Shown here: piece by piece, positions 1 to 5,641 of the stretch
Numbering within the stretch: position 1 is the first letter of the stretch
Layout: each line of letters opens with the position of its first letter
Assembly: GCA_964503895.1 (NCBI GenBank)
Contig: CAZDCF010000059.1
Coordinates: 1-5,770, forward strand
Source of the DNA: Nitronereus sp964503895
GTDB taxonomy: Bacteria > Nitrospirota > Nitrospiria > Nitrospirales > UBA8639
DNA length: 5,770 nt
Direction: 5' to 3'
The notes under the pieces: generated by a model
Seen by the model: the letters and a program-made list of their open reading frames with translations, nothing else
Told to the model about the DNA's origin: nothing
The model's database searches: none
Translations under genes and position numbers: made by a program

Positions 1-87
1 CCAACTTTCCTCACCTGCTCAAGTAGTTACAGACCGTTTAAGCAAGTGCAAACAAAGATCCACTCAAATCTGGCTTCCCAGGCAACT

Positions 88-120
88 ATCCTCATTTCAT
101 GAAAATCACAGCATGAGGAT
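88..120. other. stem-loop just beyond the COG0523 GTPase gene
   Basis: Two perfect 8-base arms, ATCCTCAT at 88-95 and ATGAGGAT at 113-120, flank a 17-base loop. The loop region contains a perfect 10-base palindrome, TTTCATGAAA, at 95-104. The structure begins 7 bases after the stop codon of the minus-strand GTPase gene, so it would sit at the 3' end of that mRNA. Neither side is followed by a T-run, so it is not a textbook intrinsic terminator. It could protect the 3' end, end transcription weakly, or bind a protein as DNA. The inverted repeat is read directly; any function is inference. Confidence 0.45.
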
Positions 121-126
121 TCTGCA

Positions 127-1047
127 TTAATTATGTCTGGAGTCGGACTGGTCACTGCGTCTAATGATAACAATGCGTCCAAGGAGGTGCGCAGGTGGAC
201 TAGCAGAGGACTCTACTAAATCGATTCGGGCCCCAACGCCTTGAACGAGCCTCAGACCCTGTGAGGTCTGGACGAACCCTTTGGCACGAAGGGCTTGATA
301 AGACTGAACGTGCTTGATGATAGTTTCTGGAGCAAGCCCCGGTTCGAGAATCAACTCTTCTGACTCAAAAGCTTCATGCGTATGCGTTTGCTTGGCGTCA
401 TTCATCCGCTTCGCTTGACTAGACGGATCTGGTGTAAAAAGTACTTCTGAGGCCACACTCCCATTGGTCGTACGGATAATCGGCGTCCCAGGCGCAGTTT
501 TTTCTAACTCTTGTTCAATAGATTGGCATTGAGTGGCTTCAACCAGATCGACTTTATTGAGAATAACAAAGTCTGCAGATGATACTTGCTGCTCGAAGGT
601 ACCTTCGAGATCTCGTCTTTCGCCCACTTGTTCGGCATTAACTACAACAACCGCGAGACTATCACTGACCCACTCGGAAACCGGTTCACGCCAAAAATTA
701 ATCAACGTATCGAATGGCAGGGCAACCCCAGAAGTTTCCACCACAATACGATCAGGTCGAACTTCTTCCCAGAGTTGTTGCAGTGTATTCACTAATTCAT
801 CCGATAATTTGCAGCATACACATCCACCTTCAAGTTCCACATAGGCATTTGAGCCTTGAGAGCCAAGCAAAGCTTGGTCAATCCCCAATGCCCCAAATTC
901 ATTCGACACAACTGCTAATCGCACACCTTCGCGTTGGGCTTCTTTGAGCAGATGCCGAACAAGGGTAGTCTTGCCAGCTCCTAAAAATCCTGAGACCACC
1001 AGCGCGGGAATGCTATCAATAGGGTGAAAAATCTCATTTTTCATCAT
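127..1047 (-). CDS. G3E family (COG0523, CobW-like) GTPase, putative metallochaperone
   Basis: This 306-residue protein is a P-loop GTPase of the G3E/COG0523 family, whose members bind GTP and a metal ion and deliver metals such as zinc or cobalt to target proteins in the cytoplasm. The Walker A motif GFLGAGKTT lies at residues 20-28. The family's metal-binding CxCC motif is intact within GGCVCCKL (Cys76, Cys78, Cys79). ETSG at 104-107 is in the Walker B region, and the guanine-specificity motif NKVD is at 164-167. A short THTHE stretch near 221-225 could add histidine ligands. Residues from about 230 to 300 form a compact version of the CobW C-terminal domain. The start is a double ATG (1047 and 1044) preceded by an AT-rich stretch without a Shine-Dalgarno sequence. 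The gene stands alone on its strand and is divergent from a small Cys4 protein. No cobalamin genes are in view, so a role in B12 synthesis is not supported and the true metal and client are unknown. No clear Zur box was seen upstream. Confidence 0.9.
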   Translation of the reverse strand: MMKNEIFHPIDSIPALVVSGFLGAGKTTLVRHLLKEAQREGVRLAVVSNEFGALGIDQALLGSQGSNAYVELEGGCVCCKLSDELVNTLQQLWEEVRPDRIVVETSGVALPFDTLINFWREPVSEWVSDSLAVVVVNAEQVGERRDLEGTFEQQVSSADFVILNKVDLVEATQCQSIEQELEKTAPGTPIIRTTNGSVASEVLFTPDPSSQAKRMNDAKQTHTHEAFESEELILEPGLAPETIIKHVQSYQALRAKGFVQTSQGLRLVQGVGARIDLVESSASPPAHLLGRIVIIRRSDQSDSRHN

Positions 1048-1150
1048 TAAGAATTAATTTTTTTGGTCTTAGTGTAATAAAAACAAATGAATCACCAAGT
1101 TTCGCCCTGGTGCATTGACAAGCACAGTCCCGCTTTACGAGAATGCCGCT
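1048..1150. promoter_or_regulatory. divergent intergenic region between GTPase and Cys4 protein genes
   Basis: This AT-rich gap must hold the promoters of both flanking genes. On the plus strand, TTGACA at 1115-1120 is a perfect -35 consensus, followed after 18 bases by GAGAAT at 1139-1144, a moderate -10 match. Transcription from it would start at about 1150, practically at the ATG at 1151, giving a leaderless mRNA. On the minus strand, TTGGTG and TACACT with a 16-base spacer form only a weak match for the GTPase gene. A 5-base inverted repeat, CACCA at 1093-1097 and TGGTG at 1108-1112, could be a small operator but is short enough to be chance. The motifs are visible; their use is inference. 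Confidence 0.35.
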
Positions 1151-1327
1151 ATGGAGACACCCTCACCCAAGTCACCTACATCAAACCAAGAATCTGAACT
1201 CCCCGACCGGCAATGCGCCTGGTGCAAAATCCCTATGAAAAAACGCATAGTCGGTGAGAACCGTTTTATTCATTACACCTGTCCAGAATGCATTTTTCAA
1301 CATACCTCGAAGTATGAAAATTCGTGA
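1151..1327 (+). CDS. small Cys4 zinc-ribbon-like protein of unknown function
   Basis: This is a 58-residue hypothetical protein. Its first 20 residues are polar and rich in Pro, Ser and Glu, and look disordered. The rest carries two CxxC knuckles, CAWC at residues 22-25 and CPEC at 44-47, separated by a basic stretch with KKR at 30-32. This spacing fits a single zinc ribbon binding one zinc ion; similar folds bind nucleic acid or protein partners. I chose the ATG at 1151. A TTG at 1115 would add 12 residues in frame, but that TTG is the beginning of a perfect TTGACA -35 hexamer and has no ribosome binding site in front. The gene is divergent from the metal-handling GTPase and convergent with the TraB-family gene. 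I do not recognise a specific family. Coding is supported by the ordered cysteine pattern, not by any match. Confidence 0.65.
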   Translation: METPSPKSPTSNQESELPDRQCAWCKIPMKKRIVGENRFIHYTCPECIFQHTSKYENS

Positions 1328-1386
1328 AGCGGAAAAATCAAAGAAATCTATACTTCAGCCTTCACGAACCTCACTTCATTTTTTTT
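1321..1386. terminator. possible bidirectional terminator between convergent genes
   Basis: A perfect 9-base inverted repeat, TTCGTGAAG at 1321-1329 and CTTCACGAA at 1360-1368, encloses a 30-base loop between the ends of the Cys4 gene and the TraB-family gene. The left arm overlaps the Cys4 gene's last codons and stop. Read on the minus strand, the stem is followed at once by TTTTC, as expected for a terminator of the TraB-family gene. Read on the plus strand, a run of eight T (1379-1386) follows, but 10 bases after the stem. The long loop makes it weaker than a classical terminator. Convergent placement supports the call; function is inferred. Confidence 0.45.
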
Positions 1387-2611
1387 AGAAGAGATTGGAG
1401 ACGATTCGAGTTCCGCCCACCCAGGTTCCAATCACGCTACCTATTGTAGGTAATAAAAAAGCAAGGAAAATTCTCAGTAAACGGCTCTGCCACCATTGTC
1501 CGAGGATCGCGATATCTTCTGCGACAGACTGGAATTCTCGGACTACTGGTGGTTGTACATAGGCCTGCACGAACGCTGTGACATACCCCACACCAATAAC
1601 CGGAGTAAGGCTGGTAAAAGGTGCACCAGCGAAAGCCACTAACACGGTTAAGGGGTGAGCAAAGGCCAGTAACGCGCCAATTCCACTTGGAATTCCATTC
1701 GCCAATATCCAAAATAAAGCATTTTCTCCTGCAGCGCCTACACCCTTTTGATAGCCAATCAGTGCGATAGAACCAACAACAATCGCCGGAATACTCCACC
1801 CTACCCATTTCCAGGCTTGTGATACTGGGGGAATCACATCTAGTGAAGTAAGGTCAGAACGGTGGGCCTGTTGTAATACAGACTTCATACCTTCGATATG
1901 ACCTGCTCCGACTACCGCAACGACTTTTTCTCCATCGGCTTGCAAGATTTTTTCCGCTAAATATTGATCGCGCTCATCGATCAGCACTTTTTTCAATGCT
2001 GGCACTTCAGCTCCGAGTTCCTGCATCATCTCGGAGAGCACATCTTGCTTCTTCAGATTTTGCAAAGACTCTTTTGTTACAGGCTCCGTATCAAACACAC
2101 TCAGCATGAGCGACGACACCAGTATACTTTTTTTAATGAATGAGGTAGATCTCCACGCACGCCGCATGGTAACACGAACATCACGGTCGCAAAGAAAAAT
2201 CGGAATGTTGATTTTTTTTGAAACCGTGATGGCTTCAAGCATTTCGGTACCCGGCAACACCCCTAATTGAGCACCAAGACGCTTCTGGTAGGAGGCTAAG
2301 AGTAGATTGACTAACAAGGTACTGAGTTGCTTTTTGCGAATGACCTCTTTGAGATCTAACGATTCCCATTTCCTTCGCTGGGATAACGCCTCAAATCGTC
2401 GTGCGTCCAACTCAACACAAACTCCATCCGGCTTTTCCTCTTCGATGACATTTCTGACCAGGTCAGCTGATTCCTGGGAAACGTGAACAGTTCCGACTAA
2501 AACGATGACCTTACCCCAAACCGAAAGCACATGTACATCGGATGAGGATCTCACACTATCGACCATATCGTTTTGTTTCGGAATTGCTTGATTTGATTCA
2601 GATAGTTCCAT
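1385..2611 (-). CDS. TraB/PrgY family membrane protein
   Basis: This 408-residue protein belongs to the TraB/PrgY family, named after enterococcal pheromone-shutdown proteins and related to the TIKI and ChaN-like putative metal-dependent hydrolases. The N-terminal domain shows the family's marks: GTVHVS at residues 40-45, ELDARR at 67-72, GTEM at 121-124, DRD at 142-144, ERD at 213-215 and VGAGH at 234-238. The conserved His, Glu and Asp residues suggest a metal-bound active site. From about residue 269 onward come roughly four hydrophobic segments (about 269-286, 298-323, 324-350 and 376-398), so the catalytic domain is tethered to the membrane. Length is usual for the family. I chose the ATG at 2611; a TTG at 2647 would add 12 residues, and neither start has a Shine-Dalgarno sequence. 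The bacterial role outside enterococci is not established, and no conjugation or pheromone genes are nearby, so a plasmid-transfer role should not be assumed. It stands alone on its strand, between convergent and divergent neighbours. Confidence 0.88.
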   Translation of the reverse strand: MELSESNQAIPKQNDMVDSVRSSSDVHVLSVWGKVIVLVGTVHVSQESADLVRNVIEEEKPDGVCVELDARRFEALSQRRKWESLDLKEVIRKKQLSTLLVNLLLASYQKRLGAQLGVLPGTEMLEAITVSKKINIPIFLCDRDVRVTMRRAWRSTSFIKKSILVSSLMLSVFDTEPVTKESLQNLKKQDVLSEMMQELGAEVPALKKVLIDERDQYLAEKILQADGEKVVAVVGAGHIEGMKSVLQQAHRSDLTSLDVIPPVSQAWKWVGWSIPAIVVGSIALIGYQKGVGAAGENALFWILANGIPSGIGALLAFAHPLTVLVAFAGAPFTSLTPVIGVGYVTAFVQAYVQPPVVREFQSVAEDIAILGQWWQSRLLRIFLAFLLPTIGSVIGTWVGGTRIVSNLF

Positions 2612-2735
2612 AAACACACCATGGACAGAAAATTTCAATCTTGTCAAGATTGGACACGACGTCGGAATCTTATCGTGTTAGACTGTGTCTTCTTTAATCG
2701 AATTAATCTAATACTGACCCTACTTACATGTACAC
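2612..2735. promoter_or_regulatory. divergent promoter region between TraB-family gene and small gene cluster
   Basis: The gap separates two divergent transcription units and is AT-rich in its right half. A direct repeat TTAATC occurs at 2694-2699 and 2703-2708, nine bases apart. A -10-like TAATAC follows at 2709-2714 for the plus strand, but no good -35 stands at the right distance. An 8-base palindrome, TACATGTA, lies at 2725-2732 just before the ATG at 2736. For the minus strand, TAAGAT (2672 down to 2667) is a possible -10, again without a convincing -35. The promoters are inferred mainly from gene orientation. Confidence 0.3.
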
Positions 2736-2927
2736 ATGAGCACTTTTCGCACAGCCAAACACATATGGCTATGGATCAATAAAGATGGTCAACGATGGCA
2801 CATTGCCCAAACCGATGAAGGCTTTTGCTTTTGTCCGGTTGGATCAGGAGGTAAACGTCGAGGGCCGTGGGAATTCGGATTTCCACCGGGATTAGAAAAT
2901 TTCCCCCATTGGCTTAAGCAGTCTTAG
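2736..2927 (+). CDS. small hypothetical protein, tryptophan-rich with CxC
   Basis: This is a 63-residue protein that I do not recognise. It is rich in aromatic residues (five Trp, five Phe) and glycine, with a CFC pair at residues 31-33, a basic GGKRRG segment at 38-43 and a FGFPPG turn near 47-52. It has no signal peptide or membrane segment, so a small soluble cytoplasmic protein is likely. The sequence reads like a compact beta-rich domain (alternating WLWI, WHIA and FCFC strands), which is inference. It begins at ATG 2736 with no Shine-Dalgarno sequence. It is the first gene of a same-strand group with the next unknown gene (17-base gap) and msrB. It could be a spurious reading frame, but the biased composition and the placement in a gap between well-supported genes favour a real gene. 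Confidence 0.55.
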   Translation: MSTFRTAKHIWLWINKDGQRWHIAQTDEGFCFCPVGSGGKRRGPWEFGFPPGLENFPHWLKQS

Positions 2928-2944
2928 TTGTTATATTTCTAGTA

Positions 2945-3262
2945 ATGACACGATATCTTTACATAACCAGCTATCGATTGGCATTTTGGCATGCCCCCAA
3001 ACGCGCTCAACACGAAGAAGGCGATGATCTAGATTGCATTTTTTGCCAATATAGTGAAGGTGTCGCACGCATTCATGATGTTATCGGTTACTTGCAACGA
3101 CAAGGCTTTACGATTTCAGAGTTTGATGACCGATCGTTCACGATTACCCTCGATGACTCACCCAATTCATCGGGCACACTCTACTACAAAAGCAAGAATG
3201 ACTTAGTCCAAAGTATTTCTGGAAAGCAAAACTTCTTTCTTCATTCCTCCCTTTTAGCTTGA
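2945..3262 (+). CDS. hypothetical protein with a CxxC motif, upstream of msrB
   Basis: This is a 105-residue protein of no family I recognise. It has a single CxxC motif (CIFC, residues 31-34) following an acidic stretch (EEGDDLD, 24-30). A region that looks like a helix followed by two strands (VIGYLQRQGF at 46-55, then SEFDDRSFTITLDD to about 71) resembles a small alpha/beta domain. There is no signal peptide or clear membrane helix. It begins at ATG 2945, 17 bases after the previous gene and without a Shine-Dalgarno sequence, and ends 43 bases before msrB, so the three may be co-transcribed. A lone CxxC could be redox-active or half of a metal site in a dimer. That would suit the neighbouring methionine sulfoxide reductase, but this is speculation. 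Confidence 0.6.
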   Translation: MTRYLYITSYRLAFWHAPKRAQHEEGDDLDCIFCQYSEGVARIHDVIGYLQRQGFTISEFDDRSFTITLDDSPNSSGTLYYKSKNDLVQSISGKQNFFLHSSLLA

Positions 3263-3290
3263 ATGGACGATTATTCCACGACAACAGTAC

Positions 3291-3298
3291 GAAAGGTG
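3291..3298 (+). promoter_or_regulatory. ribosome binding site of msrB
   Basis: AAAGGTGG ends seven bases before the ATG at 3306 and is a good Shine-Dalgarno match. It is the only convincing one in the window and fixes the msrB start against a longer overlapping reading frame that begins at 3259 in another frame. Confidence 0.7.
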
Positions 3299-3305
3299 GC
3301 CACAT

Positions 3306-3704
3306 ATGGCAGAAAAAACTTGCAAATCTGAAGAAGAATGGAGACAACAACTCACGCCTGAACAGTTCCATGTTACCCGTCAACATGGAACCGAAGCCGC
3401 CTTCAGCGGGGTCCTATACAATCAAAAGAGGAACGGAATTTACCACTGCCTCTGCTGTGGAACAGAGTTGTTTCAATCGAAGGATAAATATGATTCCGGA
3501 ACGGGTTGGCCAAGTTTCACAAAACCATCAACAGATCAAGCCCTAGATACTGTGACCGATCACAGTTATGGAATGAGTCGTGTAGAGGTACTTTGTGCAA
3601 AATGTGATGCTCACCTAGGTCATGTTTTTCCTGATGGCCCCGAGCCAACAGGACAACGCTATTGCATTAACTCCATTGCGTTGGATTTTAAAGAAATAAA
3701 ATAA
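3306..3704 (+). CDS. msrB: peptide-methionine (R)-S-oxide reductase MsrB
   Basis: MsrB reduces the R form of methionine sulfoxide in proteins back to methionine, usually with thioredoxin as electron donor, and repairs oxidative damage in the cytoplasm. The 132-residue protein is full length for a single-domain MsrB. Two CxxC pairs that bind structural zinc are present, Cys48/Cys51 and Cys97/Cys100. GTGWPSF lies at 66-71 plus flank, HLGHVF at 103-108, and the catalytic cysteine is Cys120 in RYCIN (118-122), followed by the usual NSIAL. An extra cysteine at position 50, inside the first zinc pair (CLCC), and Cys6 are other thiols; which one, if any, acts as the resolving cysteine is unclear. 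There is no fused MsrA domain and no signal peptide. It has the best ribosome binding site of the window. It is last in a same-strand group with two small unknown genes and converges with the permease gene, separated by about 40 bases without a clear terminator. Confidence 0.97.
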   Translation: MAEKTCKSEEEWRQQLTPEQFHVTRQHGTEAAFSGVLYNQKRNGIYHCLCCGTELFQSKDKYDSGTGWPSFTKPSTDQALDTVTDHSYGMSRVEVLCAKCDAHLGHVFPDGPEPTGQRYCINSIALDFKEIK

Positions 3705-3745
3705 GAACAACTAAAGAACTTTGGTGGATTCACGAACTAAACCCT

Positions 3746-5584
3746 TTAAAATGGCCAGATCCATACAATCATCGGAACCGCCACAAGGACAATAAGGATT
3801 TCTAAAAGAAGCCCCATCCGCCAATAATCTCCAAACTTATACCCCCCTGGTCCCATAATCAGCAGATTATTTTGATGCCCAATCGGCGTCAAAAAAGCAC
3901 AGGATGCACCAATAGCCACAGCCATCAAAAAAGGATCAGGACTCAATTTCAGATTTTGTGCGCAGGCAAAACCTAATGGCGTCATCACCACAGCTGTGGC
4001 AGCATTGTTCATAACATCGGACAACACCATGGTGAGGACAAGCAATATGGTTAACAACAGGACAGGGGAAAAGTTTTCAGTCACGGCAATGAGGGTTGAA
4101 GCCATCATCGAGGTGGTACCACTCGTCTCCAACACATTAGCTACAGGAATCATCGCCCCAATCAAAACGATGATTGGCCAATCAATTTGCTCATACACTT
4201 CACGAACCGGTACAACCTGCAATAGGACGAGAACTGTTGCAGCCGTCATGAAGGCCACCGGAATTGGACACAATTGCACAATGGCAGCTCCAACCGCAGC
4301 CATAAAAATGCCAATCGTCAACCAAAACTGTTGGAGCTTACCCACAGATAAGTCTCGCTTGGCCAACGGAAAAGCCCCCAGCTGGGGAATTGTTTCGGAA
4401 AGTTGCTCGCTATCCCCTTGAAGGAGTAACACATCTCCTGGTTGAAACCGAAAGGATTTTAAACGACCCCGGTAGGGCTTACCCTGTCGAGACACTGCCA
4501 ACAGATTTACACCAAAGCGAGAACGAAGGTGAAGACTACTTGGCGTCTGCCCTGTGAGTCTAGAACGACGGGATGGAACAACAACCTCAGTTAACATCAT
4601 ATCATCACCACGAAGACGTTCTGAAGTTTCCTGCTGCTCCGATGGCCCTGAATCTCCTATATTTTCCTGACCTGCTGCGTCACCTTCAGTTTTTCCGGGC
4701 AATTGCAACTTCAAGGCTGAAACAAAAGAACTGATACCCTCCGACCCAGCTTCGATAAGCAGGATATCACCAACTTGCACGCGCTCTTTCAAGGTCAAAC
4801 GAAAAATTGACCGTGTGCCTCGAACGAGTCCAACAATAAGTGCATCCGATTCTTCCGTGGAGGCTTCGATTTCTAGAAGTGATTGCCCAATGATTGAAGA
4901 ATCCTCTGGCACGGTGATCTCAGTCACATAATCTTCAATATCAAAAAGTTCTTGCGCCGATTTGCGTTTCCGCGAAGCGGACGGAATTAATCGCCACCCC
5001 CATAACGAAACAAACAATACTCCTGCTGTAGCCACAGCAAGCCCAACCGGCGTAAAGTCAAACATTCGAAACGAACTCCCCAACGTATCCATGCGCTGAG
5101 TCGCTACAATGATATTTGCTGGAGTCCCTATTAACGTCACCAATCCCCCAAGGATAGTAGCAAAGGAAAGCGGCATCAAAAGAATCGCAGGAGAACGTTC
5201 GGCCTTTTCCGCTGATTGCAAGGCTACTGGCATAAGCAACGCCATAGCGCCAACATTATTCATAATGGAAGAAAGACTCGCGCCAACTATAGAAAGAACG
5301 GCCACATGTGTTGAAACGCGCCGAATAGCCCGATCCACATATCGCACAACCAAATGAACAGCACCAGAGTTGAGCAATGCTCGGCTAATGATTAACACGG
5401 CAGCAATGGTAATAGTCGCCGGATGCCCAAACCCAGTGAACGTATCTGCTGGCGAGATTAAACCAAACAAGGTACAGGCGAGCAGGGCAACGAGCGCCAC
5501 CAGATCGTACCGCCATTTATCCCAGACAAATAAGATAAAGACGACAACAAGCCCACCGAGTAACAGTCCTTGTGTAACATTCAT
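3746..5584 (-). CDS. SLC13/DASS-family permease with two internal RCK_C (TrkA_C) domains
   Basis: This 612-residue inner-membrane transporter belongs to the SLC13/DASS group (divalent anion:Na+ symporter, ArsB/NhaD-like fold). Family members move sulfate, dicarboxylates or similar anions, usually with sodium. The membrane part is split into two repeats. The first (about 1-200) has the signature SSIMNNVGAMALLMP near 105-119 and IGTPANIIV at 152-160. The second (about 418-612) mirrors it with SDVMNNAATAVVMTP at 522-536 and TPIGHQNNLLIMGPGG at 566-581. These paired hairpins line the ion and substrate site. Between them are two cytoplasmic RCK_C domains, about 218-293 (ending GDILLIEAG) and about 330-405 (PGDVLLLQG), joined by an acidic, Gln- and Glu-rich linker at 297-328. 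RCK_C domains bind small ligands in other channels and transporters and could gate this one. The ATG at 5584 follows an in-frame stop upstream and no other start lies between; there is no Shine-Dalgarno sequence. It lies 57 bases after the secA-like gene on the same strand and may be co-transcribed. The substrate cannot be read from sequence. Confidence 0.9.
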   Translation of the reverse strand: MNVTQGLLLGGLVVVFILFVWDKWRYDLVALVALLACTLFGLISPADTFTGFGHPATITIAAVLIISRALLNSGAVHLVVRYVDRAIRRVSTHVAVLSIVGASLSSIMNNVGAMALLMPVALQSAEKAERSPAILLMPLSFATILGGLVTLIGTPANIIVATQRMDTLGSSFRMFDFTPVGLAVATAGVLFVSLWGWRLIPSASRKRKSAQELFDIEDYVTEITVPEDSSIIGQSLLEIEASTEESDALIVGLVRGTRSIFRLTLKERVQVGDILLIEAGSEGISSFVSALKLQLPGKTEGDAAGQENIGDSGPSEQQETSERLRGDDMMLTEVVVPSRRSRLTGQTPSSLHLRSRFGVNLLAVSRQGKPYRGRLKSFRFQPGDVLLLQGDSEQLSETIPQLGAFPLAKRDLSVGKLQQFWLTIGIFMAAVGAAIVQLCPIPVAFMTAATVLVLLQVVPVREVYEQIDWPIIVLIGAMIPVANVLETSGTTSMMASTLIAVTENFSPVLLLTILLVLTMVLSDVMNNAATAVVMTPLGFACAQNLKLSPDPFLMAVAIGASCAFLTPIGHQNNLLIMGPGGYKFGDYWRMGLLLEILIVLVAVPMIVWIWPF

Positions 5585-5641
5585 AGCTGAGAAGAGTAAG
5601 ATAAAACTGGTTCTATGGAAGGTGGAGCCTCAAGCTCTTTT

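Noticed and set aside
1..130. Two plus-strand reading frames open from the left edge, ending at TGA 100-102 and TAA 128-130, as possible 3' end of a gene.
   Set aside because: Both frames are open at once for about 33-42 codons, neither shows a recognisable motif, and the edge hides the start, so no coding claim can be made. No supported gene is seen in 1-126.
533..947. Three overlapping plus-strand reading frames of 69-103 residues inside the GTPase gene.
   Set aside because: They lie wholly antisense to a strongly supported GTPase with intact motifs and have low-complexity, shadow-like composition.
1385..2611. TraB-family gene as evidence of a conjugative plasmid or integrated element.
   Set aside because: The name is shared by a broad chromosomal family; no transfer, replication, integrase or repeat signatures are present in the window.
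2642..2647. TTGACA on the minus strand as a -35 box for the TraB-family gene.
   Set aside because: No acceptable -10 hexamer lies 15-19 bases further along; the place where one should be reads CCATGG or CATGGT.
3144..3386. An 80-residue minus-strand frame across the unknown CxxC gene and the msrB start.
   Set aside because: It is antisense to two plus-strand genes and has no motif or ribosome binding site; its cysteines do not form a regular pattern.
3259..3546. A 95-residue plus-strand frame overlapping the start and first half of msrB.
   Set aside because: It is out of frame with msrB, which has clear motifs and a ribosome binding site; the protein shows no domain-like pattern.
3705..3745. 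Possible terminator between the convergent msrB and permease genes.
   Set aside because: Only a short AAAGAACTTT palindrome-like stretch is present, with no GC-rich stem followed by a T-run.
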